From Tsukamurella sp. 8F (GTDB taxonomy: Bacteria; Actinomycetota; Actinomycetes; Mycobacteriales; Mycobacteriaceae): DNA of 64,000 nt. Both the position numbers and the translations under genes were made by a program. How positions within the stretch are numbered: position 1 is the stretch's first letter; the number at the start of each line of letters is the position of its first letter. The stretch spans positions 1 to 64,000 of the forward strand of contig NZ_JARFTP010000012.1 in the NCBI RefSeq assembly GCF_029167375.1. Reading direction: 5' to 3'. Positions 1 to 7,206 of this stretch are shown here, in pieces. The notes under the pieces are model-generated. The model did not search any database. It worked only from the letters and a program-made list of their open reading frames with translations, and had not been told where the DNA came from.

Positions 1-5
1 ACACG

Positions 6-24
6 CCCCCGCCGCGGGGGGGGG
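6..24. terminator. Possible terminator hairpin at left edge
   Basis: A run of C, a GCCGC loop and a run of G form a 5-bp G:C stem. It lies in the 96-bp intergenic stretch downstream of the minus-strand gene that ends at 97. No U-tract follows, which is normal in high-GC actinobacteria. The stem is short, so this is only a candidate. Confidence 0.3.
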
Positions 25-96
25 CCTTCTTCGTGCGTACGTGGAACCGGGTGTCGCCGCGCGGCGATGACTTCGGAGGGCGTCGAGCCCGGACGG

Positions 97-1410
97 TCAG
101 CGCTTCTCGAGCCGCCCCTCGAACTCGTGCTCGAGCGCGCGCCACGCCTCGGACTCGTTCTCGAAGGGCTCCGACGGAGCGAGGCGACGCGGCTGCGGGT
201 CAAGCGCGTAGGACACGAAGAAGCCGAGCGGCGTGGTCGGGCGCAGCGCATCGCGGACGGCGCTCTCGTCGGCGAAGTCGGCCGCGTCCAGCAGCAGCTC
301 GACGGCGAGGTCCAGCTGATCGCGGTCTATGCGGCGCGGTCCGTCGGCGATGTCCTCGGCGATGCCGGGCAGCACATACACGTTGTCGTCGTGCACCTCT
401 ACCTCGAGCGTGCCGTCGGTTGCTGCGACCTGTACCTCCTCATAGGTGGAGACCTTCGACAGCTCGGTGTCGTTGTCGTCGGCGAGGTACCGCTCCAACG
501 CCGAGGTCGAGTCGAAGACGTAGATCCTGCCCTTCTTTCCGAGGAACACCGGCGAATCGTCGAGGTAGCAGCGCAGGGTGTAGTACTCGCCGTCGCGCGT
601 CACGACCTTCACGGGGTCGATGCCGACGGACCCCCAGAACGAATCGTCCTCGTAATCCTCGTCCTCCTCCTCGTCCTCGTCGGAATCGGTATCGGCTGCG
701 TCGATACCGTCATCGTCCAGATCGTCGTCGGAGTCGTTGTCATCGGTGTCCAGATCGTCCAGGTCGTCGTCGAGGTCGGCTTTACCCGCGGCGAGCTCGG
801 CTGCCGTCTCCGCTGCGGCGGCCAGTTCGGTCTCGGCGACCTGGACCGTGGCCTGCGGCACCTTGGGCGCCGTGACAACGCCCTCGATCGCATCGACCAC
901 GTCGTCCCACTTGCGGGCGATGATCTGGCCGACCTTGTGCCACATCTCGCGGCCCTCGCGACCCTCGAAGTTGCGGGTGCCGATGCGGACCGTCCCCAGC
1001 ACCGGGTTGCCGTTGAAGAACTTGGTGACGTCGAGCAGTTCGCACACCTCGCCGATCAGCGACACGATCTCGAGGGTGTCCTCGAGCTCGGCGATGACCT
1101 CGGGTGTCGGCTCCTCGGCGGCCAGCTCGGGCACCGAGATCAGGTCGTACGAGCGCTCGTCCTTGGGCGTGAACGCCTCGGCGGGAAGGTCGGTGAGCCC
1201 GCTCCAGGCAGGGTGGTCATCGAGGTCGTTGTCGGCTCCGCTGCGCACGAATGCGACCAGTTCCGCAACGGATCCGAACCCGTACAGGTCGTCCTCGAGA
1301 CCGAGGAATGCCTCCCATTCGTCGTCTCCCTCCCGCCAACGCGGGGCCCATAGGGAGTACACCGGGCCGTCGGTGAGGCCGAGCTCGATCGGGACGATGT
1401 CAGACGCCAT
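97..1410 (-). CDS. Conserved hypothetical protein with acidic linker (Rv3311-like)
   Basis: A 437-aa cytoplasmic protein with no signal peptide or membrane segment. Residues 1-200 form one folded region. Residues about 211-256 are almost entirely Asp and Glu. A second folded region follows (about 257-437). This two-domain layout, the length, and the position next to upp and pmmB fit the conserved Mycobacteriales protein represented by M. tuberculosis Rv3311, recalled from memory. Its function is unknown. The acidic linker could be a flexible spacer or bind basic partners or metals, but that is inference. The ATG at 1410 gives the natural N-terminus and leaves no overlap with the gene ending at 1421. 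Confidence 0.85.
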   Translation of the reverse strand: MASDIVPIELGLTDGPVYSLWAPRWREGDDEWEAFLGLEDDLYGFGSVAELVAFVRSGADNDLDDHPAWSGLTDLPAEAFTPKDERSYDLISVPELAAEEPTPEVIAELEDTLEIVSLIGEVCELLDVTKFFNGNPVLGTVRIGTRNFEGREGREMWHKVGQIIARKWDDVVDAIEGVVTAPKVPQATVQVAETELAAAAETAAELAAGKADLDDDLDDLDTDDNDSDDDLDDDGIDAADTDSDEDEEEDEDYEDDSFWGSVGIDPVKVVTRDGEYYTLRCYLDDSPVFLGKKGRIYVFDSTSALERYLADDNDTELSKVSTYEEVQVAATDGTLEVEVHDDNVYVLPGIAEDIADGPRRIDRDQLDLAVELLLDAADFADESAVRDALRPTTPLGFFVSYALDPQPRRLAPSEPFENESEAWRALEHEFEGRLEKR

Positions 1411-1420
1411 GGCCGCCAGC

Positions 1421-1987
1421 CTAGTGCACGGCGGTGACAGCCTCGCGATGCTGACCTGCGAGTGCCGGATCGCTCCACTGGCCGGTGCGGGCGAGGTGCC
1501 CGGCCTCGTCGCTGCGTACCCGGACCAGGCACTCGACAGTGGAGCAGAAGGGCGGGAACCACGCGGTGTACTCGCCGGGCCGGAACACGGGATCGCGCAT
1601 GTAGCGCAGCCGCAGGATCATGTCGCCACAGTCGCAGCTCCCGAGCAGCTGCGTCTGAACCCCGGGGTAGACGGTGTCGACCGTGGCATCGCGGCCCCAC
1701 GGCCACGGGGCGCGGAGGAAAGCCCTCTCGAGGCTGAGCTTCCGGATCATGCAGTGCGGTCCCGAGCAGACCGGCGGATACCAATCGGTCATCGCGCCCG
1801 GCGACCCGGCGGGTGCGGTGTGTCGTACCTGCGCGATGGGCCCGCCGCATTGGCAGGTCCCGACGGTGCGACCCTCTACCCGACCGTAACCCTGTGTCGA
1901 GAGATGCCCGGTCGCGGTAGCGCGGTGGGCGCCCGGTTCGCGCGCGGGTCGGTCGTCGAAGCCCGGCCGCGCATGCCTGCCTGCCAT
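1421..1987 (-). CDS. Cys-rich protein with duplicated CxCG...CxxxxC unit
   Basis: A 188-aa protein I do not recognise. The ATG at 1987 is used because the reading frame further upstream only runs antisense and into the NlpC/P60 gene. The body is two similar halves. C45/C47 then C74/C79 form the first unit; C118/C120 then C148/C153 form the second. In each half a C-x-C-G is followed 27-28 residues later by an aromatic-Pro-Pro-x-C-S-x-x-x-C segment. Four cysteines per unit suggest one structural zinc (or other metal) site each, but no named family came to mind. Residues 1-40 are basic and low-complexity. It sits 10 bp upstream of the Rv3311-like gene on the same strand, so co-transcription is likely. 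Confidence 0.7.
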   Translation of the reverse strand: MAGRHARPGFDDRPAREPGAHRATATGHLSTQGYGRVEGRTVGTCQCGGPIAQVRHTAPAGSPGAMTDWYPPVCSGPHCMIRKLSLERAFLRAPWPWGRDATVDTVYPGVQTQLLGSCDCGDMILRLRYMRDPVFRPGEYTAWFPPFCSTVECLVRVRSDEAGHLARTGQWSDPALAGQHREAVTAVH

Positions 1988-2211
1988 GGCTGACAGCCTA
2001 TGCGCGCTGATCGCGATTCGCCCTGCGTACGGAGGATTTGTGCAGCGACTCCTCAGATCGGATCGAACTCTGTCGAGGGGGTCTCCGGTCGGCGTCGGAT
2101 GCCGGCCGCGGCGGTCGTCGTTCTGGTGGCCACGGTGATGAGTACGCGTCCCCGATCGCTGTTGCGCGTCGGGCCGCGTGGGGAAGCCTGGTCGTCCACC
2201 GGTGCGCGATC

Positions 2212-3414
2212 TCATGCCGGTCCCTCGGTGGGCCGGAAGAATCCCATGAAACCCATGCCGACGTTGTCGGTGCGCACCGACGAGATCTGGACCGGGTCCC
2301 CGGCCTCGATCATCCGGCCGTCGCCGATCACCATCGCCACGTGCCCGTCCCATACCGCCAGGTCGCCGGGGAGCAGCGAGTCGGCGGACACCTGCGCGCC
2401 GACGTGCTGCTCCTGTGCGAGCCGCGGGATCTCGATCCCGGCCTGCCGGTACGCCCACTGTGTGAGCCCGCTGCAGTCGAGTCCCTGGCCGGGAGAGGTA
2501 CCGCCCCATTGGTAGGGGACGCCGAGTTGCGTCAGGGCGGCCCGCACCGCGGCGGCCGCCTGCTCGTTCGGGGCGCGGACAACACGACCGTCCGGTAGCC
2601 GCACCTCTACACCCTCGCCGGCGAGGATCGAATGTGACGCTACCCGTTGCGCGTTCACACTCGGAGGGCGCGCGGACGAGCGACCAGAGCCCGCTCCACC
2701 TGTCGCATCCGGCACCGACGACAGCGCCGAACCGAGTCCCGATGCGCCCGATCCACCGGTCCCCGTGCCGGATCCCGCTCCCGAACCACCGGCCCCGAGC
2801 GCCGACCCCGCGCCCTGTGCAAGGGTGGGCGCCGTCGACGTACCGGCGGATGCGGGCGCCGTCGCTGCGCCGGCCGAGCCGCTCGTGCCGTCCACCGCCT
2901 CGGGTGCCGACGGGGTCCGCTGGGCCAGCCCGGCGACGACGCCGGTCTCGCCGTCGAGGGCCTGACGGGTCTTCTCCAGCACCTGCAACGCCTGCTGTAG
3001 GTGCTCGGCAGCGAGCCGCAGCACAGCGAGCAGCCCGGCGGGATTCGTCAGGGTCGGGTTCGCGGCCTCGCCCTGCTGCACGAACGAGTCGACTACGCGT
3101 CTGAGCTCGGTCCGGCCCTGCTCGACCACGTGGGCAGCCGTCTGCAGCGAGGTCTGCAGTCTCCCGGTGTGCGTGCCCATCGCCTGCGCGCTCGTCCCGG
3201 CCTTGCCGAGGGAGCGCTGCGCCGCGCCCGCGTCGACGCCGGCCCAGGCGTGGCCGACGGTGACATTGGTCGAGCGAGTCTGGTCGCCGACCGATTCGAG
3301 CTGCTCCCGCAGCGTCGCGATCGCCCGGTCGATGCCCGCGGCCGTCACGTCGCCTGAGCCGAACGAGTCGAGGATCGAATAGAGCGGGGTCGCGAGGGCG
3401 TCGACGATGCTCAC
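2212..3414 (-). CDS. NlpC/P60 peptidase with WXG-like N-terminus (type VII-secretion type)
   Basis: A 400-aa protein. Residues 1-160 are helical with a W-A-G turn at W57, like a WXG100-type hairpin. Residues about 170-245 are a Gly/Ser/Ala/Thr linker. Residues 285-400 are a C40 NlpC/P60 domain with catalytic Cys314 (in LDCSGLT) and His358 (in WDGHVAM). The family cleaves D-Glu/diaminopimelate stem-peptide bonds in peptidoglycan. There is no Sec signal peptide, so export through an ESX-type system is inferred from the N-terminus and the partner gene. It overlaps that upstream gene by 4 bp (ATGA), implying translational coupling. Confidence 0.85.
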   Translation of the reverse strand: MSIVDALATPLYSILDSFGSGDVTAAGIDRAIATLREQLESVGDQTRSTNVTVGHAWAGVDAGAAQRSLGKAGTSAQAMGTHTGRLQTSLQTAAHVVEQGRTELRRVVDSFVQQGEAANPTLTNPAGLLAVLRLAAEHLQQALQVLEKTRQALDGETGVVAGLAQRTPSAPEAVDGTSGSAGAATAPASAGTSTAPTLAQGAGSALGAGGSGAGSGTGTGGSGASGLGSALSSVPDATGGAGSGRSSARPPSVNAQRVASHSILAGEGVEVRLPDGRVVRAPNEQAAAAVRAALTQLGVPYQWGGTSPGQGLDCSGLTQWAYRQAGIEIPRLAQEQHVGAQVSADSLLPGDLAVWDGHVAMVIGDGRMIEAGDPVQISSVRTDNVGMGFMGFFRPTEGPA

Positions 3415-3719
3415 GCCATCACTCCGAACACGCTCGCGGCCCCGGTGGTCTCCGACGCCGCGACCACAGCGACCGACTGCGCGGTCGCCGTGCCGGCGGA
3501 CGCGTAGTAGGCGGCGAGCCTTCCCACCTCGACGTCCGTCGATCCCAGCGCGCCGACCAGTGCTGCCAGGTAATCGCCGCCGATCACGCCGAAGACGGGC
3601 GCCAGGGCTCCCATCGTGGCCGCACCCGCCACAGCCCCGGATGCGGTCTCGCCTGCCAGCGCCCCGATCCGTGTCCCCGCGGCGGCGACCGCGTCCGTGT
3701 CCATCCGAAACGGCTCCAT
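3411..3719 (-). CDS. Small helical type VII-secretion-target-like protein
   Basis: A 102-aa Ala/Gly/Val-rich helical protein starting at the ATG at 3719, which is preceded by a strong GGAGGAGGG ribosome-binding site. It resembles the small secretion-target proteins (WXG/DUF2580 type) that are encoded in pairs with a larger substrate. It lacks a clear WXG, so the assignment rests on size, composition and gene pairing. Its stop codon overlaps the start of the NlpC/P60 gene by 4 bp; the two probably form a co-secreted heterodimer (inference). The promoter must lie in the 120-bp gap shared with divergent upp. Confidence 0.65.
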   Translation of the reverse strand: MEPFRMDTDAVAAAGTRIGALAGETASGAVAGAATMGALAPVFGVIGGDYLAALVGALGSTDVEVGRLAAYYASAGTATAQSVAVVAASETTGAASVFGVMA

Positions 3720-3839
3720 ACGCCCTCCTCCCAGCACCCCTGCACTGATTAGACGCGCCAGGTGCCGCTCCGGTTCCGCCGAATCCGGCACCCGGCTGGC
3801 AGTCCGGAATGCCGCGCGGCGCCGGTAGGGTATCGATCC

Positions 3840-4469
3840 ATGCAGACGACCGTCGTCGACCATCCGCTCGCCGCCGTGCGCCTGACGGCGCTTCGGGACC
3901 GGGGTTCGGACAACGCCACCTTCCGGGCCGCGCTCAAGGAACTGACCCAGATGCTCGTGTACGAGGCGATGCGTGGTGCCCGGGTCGACACGGTCGCCGT
4001 GGTGACTCCCCTGGAGACCACCGACGGCCACCGCCTCGCGGCCCCGCCGCTACTCGTGCCCGTGCTCCGCGCCGGCCTCGGCATGGTGGATCAGGCGCAT
4101 GCCATGATCCCGGAGTCGCAGGTCGGCTTCGTCGGGATGGGACGCAACGAGGAGACCCACATTCCCGAGCCGTACTTCGAGTCGCTGCCGGCCGATCTGT
4201 CGGACCGCCCCGTGTTCGTGCTCGACCCCATGCTCGCGACCGGCGGCTCGATGGTGCAGGCCCTGGAACTGCTGAACGATCGCGGCGCCACCGACGTCAC
4301 CGCCGTCTGCGTCGTCGCGGCACCGGAAGGTGTGGCGGCACTGGAGGAATCCGGCTATCCGGTGCGTTTGGTGACCGCCACCGTCGATCGGGAACTCGAC
4401 TCCAACGCCTATATCCTGCCCGGGCTCGGCGACGCGGGTGACCGGCAGTTCGGGCCGCGCTGGACCTGA
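3840..4469 (+). CDS. upp: Uracil phosphoribosyltransferase
   Basis: A 209-aa enzyme converting uracil and PRPP to UMP in pyrimidine salvage. The PRPP-binding loop is visible as [14 protein letters not shown], and the length is normal for bacterial Upp. The ATG at 3840 is used; the frame upstream continues open but has no family similarity. The gene stands next to purine and pentose-phosphate genes (deoD, pmmB lie beyond the inserted island), as in M. tuberculosis Rv3307-Rv3309. It converges on a membrane-protein gene only 10 bp away, with no clear terminator between. Confidence 0.95.
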   Translation: MQTTVVDHPLAAVRLTALRDRGSDNATFRAALKELTQMLVYEAMRGARVDTVAVVTPLETTDGHRLAAPPLLVPVLRAGLGMVDQAHAMIPESQVGFVGMGRNEETHIPEPYFESLPADLSDRPVFVLDPMLATGGSMVQALELLNDRGATDVTAVCVVAAPEGVAALEESGYPVRLVTATVDRELDSNAYILPGLGDAGDRQFGPRWT

Positions 4470-4479
4470 ACGCTCCGAG

Positions 4480-5076
4480 CTACCGGGACCAGTACGCTAA
4501 CGCGGCCTCGGGATGTTGCACGCCGTCACGGGTCGTGATCAGCAGCCCGGCCGGTCCGACCGTGTAGACGGTGGCGTGGTCGCTGCCGCGCACGACGTAG
4601 CCCGCCGACGAGCGGCTCACCGCGGAGAGCGTGATCCCGTGGCCCGAGGCCGTTCGGTAGCCGCGGTAGTACAGCCCGCCCGGGCCGGAGCAGATGGCCA
4701 CCTGCGACGCGGAGGTCGACAGCAGGGCCTGCGCCTCGTCGATTCCTTGGCAGCGCGCGTCACCGGTCACGAAGCCTTGCCGGTCGGTGCCGGGCACGGT
4801 CGGCGCGTTCCCGCTGGTCGTCTGCACATTCCCCGTGGTCGTAGTCCGCGTGGTCACGGTCGCGGGCATCGGTGCCGCGGAGACGGTCACGGTCGTGCCG
4901 CCGACGGCGCTCACCGCGGCGGGTGCCGGGGTGGCCGAAGCCGCGGAGGACGAGCTGTGCCCGCCACGTGTCAGCAGCAGCGCTGCTGCGACGGCGCCCG
5001 CGAGGATGAGGAGTCCCACGATGACCGCGAGCACCACCACGGGGGTGTGGTTCGGCTGCCGGGGACCGTTCTCCAT
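4480..5076 (-). CDS. Single-pass membrane protein with Ser/Thr/Ala-rich stalk
   Basis: A 198-aa protein not recognised as a named family. Residues 1-12 are a short cytoplasmic tail and 13-36 a transmembrane helix. Residues 38-100 are rich in Ser, Thr, Ala and Pro, like a wall-spanning linker. Residues 100-198 form a small extracytoplasmic domain with two cysteines that could form a disulfide. The orientation N-in/C-out is inferred. Its first 12 codons and 5' flank are part of repeat A, which recurs in degraded form beside pmmB 11 kb away. In the ancestor this gene probably lay directly downstream of pmmB. Confidence 0.75.
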   Translation of the reverse strand: MENGPRQPNHTPVVVLAVIVGLLILAGAVAAALLLTRGGHSSSSAASATPAPAAVSAVGGTTVTVSAAPMPATVTTRTTTTGNVQTTSGNAPTVPGTDRQGFVTGDARCQGIDEAQALLSTSASQVAICSGPGGLYYRGYRTASGHGITLSAVSRSSAGYVVRGSDHATVYTVGPAGLLITTRDGVQHPEAALAYWSR

Positions 5077-5118
5077 GGCCGTGAATGTACCGGGTCACGA
5101 CATCGGACGTCACACGCC
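5042..5118 (+). repeat. Flanking direct repeat, copy A (left end of amide island)
   Basis: This 77-bp segment matches 16188-16259 in the same orientation. The match starts with GGGGTGTGGTTCGGCT and ends near CACGACATC-GA-GTCAC, with a 5-bp gap between. I count roughly 60 identical positions in about 73. It covers codons 1-12 and the upstream region of the membrane-protein gene. The part right of 5110 corresponds to the 3' end of pmmB in the other copy. Confidence 0.7.
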
Positions 5119-5170
5119 GTCGACGAGGTGGAGTCGCGGATCCACGTCGTGGATTCGCGCGAGCAAGGCG

Positions 5171-5785
5171 TCAGCCGGCGGCAACGGGAACGGTCGGTAG
5201 CCGACCCTCGAGCGCCCATTCGAGCATCTGCGAGCCCGGTCCCACGGCGGCGAACAGTGTCGCCATCATGTCCAGCGCCGGCTGGTGCTGGGCTATCGGT
5301 GCGGACGTCGCGTCGGCGGCGACGTACATGTCGAAATCGCGCTGCTGCCCCGACCGCACCGTCGACTCCACGCACACGCTGGTGACGACCCCACCGACCA
5401 CCAGGCGACTGATTCCCCTGGCGCGCAGGACCACTTCCAGATCGGTGTACAGAAAGGCGTCGTAGCGGTTCTTGTCGACGATCGTGTCGCCGGGTTCGGG
5501 GGCCAGCTCGTCGATCACCGCGGCGTCCCAGCTTCCCCGCAGCAGTGCCGGCGGGTGCAGGGGCAGGCTGTCTGCGACCATGCGCGGCAGGTCCACCCGA
5601 TCGGCACGGTAGACGTGCCGCGTGTAGATCACCGGCACCGATCGTTCCCGTGCGGCGGCGATGAGGGCCACGTTCGCTGCGGTCACGGCCTCCATGTAGG
5701 GGAGCCCGCGCCCGGCGGAGGGCAGCGACCCCCGGGGGTGGACGAATCCGTTCTGCATGTCGATGATCAGGACGGCGGTGGTCAT
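5171..5785 (-). CDS. Isochorismatase-family cysteine hydrolase
   Basis: A 204-aa cytosolic alpha/beta hydrolase of the isochorismatase-like superfamily. The catalytic triad Asp9, Lys105 and Cys138 is visible (in IDMQNGF, DKNRYDAF and TSVCVEST), with the usual VVTSVCVES cis-peptide region. This is the triad of N-carbamoylsarcosine amidase, nicotinamidase and biuret hydrolase, which release ammonia from small amides or ureides. The ATG at 5785 overlaps the stop of the upstream amidase by 4 bp. It is the last gene of the island operon, so it probably performs a late hydrolytic step on the imported compound. The substrate cannot be read from sequence. Confidence 0.88.
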   Translation of the reverse strand: MTTAVLIIDMQNGFVHPRGSLPSAGRGLPYMEAVTAANVALIAAARERSVPVIYTRHVYRADRVDLPRMVADSLPLHPPALLRGSWDAAVIDELAPEPGDTIVDKNRYDAFLYTDLEVVLRARGISRLVVGGVVTSVCVESTVRSGQQRDFDMYVAADATSAPIAQHQPALDMMATLFAAVGPGSQMLEWALEGRLPTVPVAAG

Positions 5786-7206
5786 GATGCTCCTTCCCGG
5801 GAGAGATCGGGACCGGCTCGGTGCCAGTCGGTGGACTGCTGGAAGGCGTCTGCCGCGCGCAGCACGGTGGCCTCGTCGAACGGGCGGCCCGCGAGCTGCA
5901 TGGCCAGGGGGAGTCGGTCGGCCGTGAAGCCGATCGGCACGGACACGACGGGATTGCCCATCGGATCCCAGTAGGCCGTGTTGATCGAGTCGAACCACGA
6001 GAGCCCGATATCGAGTTCGTCGTAGGCGAGGGCGCCGGTATAGGCCGTGGCGGTGAGGATCAGATCGAGCCCCCGATCCGCGTAGAGGTTCGCGAGCTCC
6101 TGGTGTGCCACCCGCCGGACACGCTGTGCCTGAACGTAGTCCGCGGCACTGTCGGCCGTAGCACTCGGCAGCGACAGCCGCAGGGACGGCGAGTAGTCGG
6201 CGAGACGTCGCCGTGCGTCTCCGCGGTGATAGGCCAGCGTCTCACCGTTGTTGATGACGAACAGCGCCTCCGTCACCTCCCGATACCGCGGAAGGGTCAC
6301 CGGCACGGTCTCTGCTCCGCGGTTCTGCAGCACCTCGATCGCCCGGTCCAACGCGGGATCGAGCGCGGGGTCCACGTCCGCGGTGTCGCGCCCGCTCGTC
6401 AGGTCGACGCCGATGCGGAGTCCGGTGAGGTCGGCGGTGAGTGCGGTGGTGTAGTCGCTGGTGGGGGTGTCGATGGCGGTGTGGTCGCTGGGGTGGTGTC
6501 CGGCGAGGACGGTGAGCATGGTCGCGCAGTCGCGGGCGCTGCGGGCCATGGGGCCGATGTGGTCGAGGCTGTATCCGAGGGGGACGCAGCCGGATTTGGG
6601 TACCCGGCCGAAGGTGGGCATGAGTCCGGTGATTCCGCAGAATGCGGCGGGGATGCGGATACTGCCGCCCGTGTCGGTGCCGAGGCCGCCGAGGAACATC
6701 CCCGCCGCCACGCCCGAGCCGGTGCCGGAGCTGGAGCCGCCCGGCCAGTGCGAGAGGTTCCACGGGTTGCGCGGTAAGGGGAAGTCCCTTGCGGCGTCGG
6801 GAAGCCCTGACGCGAACTCCATGGTGGTCAGCTTGCCCAGGATGATCGCTCCGGCATCCCGCAGGCGTTGCACGACGACGGCGTCGCCGTGGCTCCATGC
6901 CGGGTCGAGGACCAGGCTCTGTGCGGTGGACGGCGCCTCCGAGGTGGTGATGATGTCTTTGATTCCGATCGGAATGCCGGCCAGTGCCCCCGGTTCGCGG
7001 CCGGCGGCGCGGTCGGCGTCCGCCTGTGCCGCCGCAGCCAGGGCCTCGTCCGTGAAGCGGATGATGAAGGCGCCCAACGTCTCATCGTGTCGATCGGCCA
7101 CATCTATGCAGTCCTGCACCAACTCCAGGCTGGTCAGGTGGCCGGCATGGAGTGCGGCCGCGGCATCGGTCAGGGTCGATACCTGTCGCGTGCCCGCCGT
7201 CGTCAT
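5782..7206 (-). CDS. Amidase-signature family hydrolase (second of tandem pair)
   Basis: A 474-aa amidase-signature enzyme with the Ser-cisSer-Lys triad Lys83, Ser158 and Ser182 (in IPIGIKDI, GGSSSGTGSG and DTGGSIRIPAA). The family hydrolyses amide bonds in compounds from indoleacetamide to carboxybiuret. It is a paralogue of the next amidase gene (7203-8630), whose stop codon overlaps its start by 4 bp. Two internal stretches are almost identical in DNA to that paralogue while the flanking sequence is clearly diverged, pointing to gene conversion. Specificity is unknown. The ATG at 7206 fits the alignment with the paralogue. Confidence 0.9.
   Translation of the reverse strand: MTTAGTRQVSTLTDAAAALHAGHLTSLELVQDCIDVADRHDETLGAFIIRFTDEALAAAAQADADRAAGREPGALAGIPIGIKDIITTSEAPSTAQSLVLDPAWSHGDAVVVQRLRDAGAIILGKLTTMEFASGLPDAARDFPLPRNPWNLSHWPGGSSSGTGSGVAAGMFLGGLGTDTGGSIRIPAAFCGITGLMPTFGRVPKSGCVPLGYSLDHIGPMARSARDCATMLTVLAGHHPSDHTAIDTPTSDYTTALTADLTGLRIGVDLTSGRDTADVDPALDPALDRAIEVLQNRGAETVPVTLPRYREVTEALFVINNGETLAYHRGDARRRLADYSPSLRLSLPSATADSAADYVQAQRVRRVAHQELANLYADRGLDLILTATAYTGALAYDELDIGLSWFDSINTAYWDPMGNPVVSVPIGFTADRLPLAMQLAGRPFDEATVLRAADAFQQSTDWHRAGPDLSREGAS
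6441..6668 (-). repeat. Gene-conversion tract 1, copy in second amidase
   Basis: Matches 7880-8107 at a constant offset of 1439 bp with about 3-4 mismatches in 228 bp. It encodes the segment after the catalytic Ser182. Sequence on both sides diverges to ordinary paralogue level. Confidence 0.8.
6812..7024 (-). repeat. Gene-conversion tract 2, copy in second amidase
   Basis: Matches 8251-8463 at the same 1439-bp offset with 2 mismatches seen in 213 bp, including synonymous positions. It encodes the region around catalytic Lys83. Confidence 0.8.

Noticed and set aside
1988-2509. Upstream extension of the Cys-rich protein frame
   Set aside because: The extension overlaps the NlpC/P60 gene and has Arg/Pro/Gly-rich composition with no conserved features; the ATG at 1987 is preferred.
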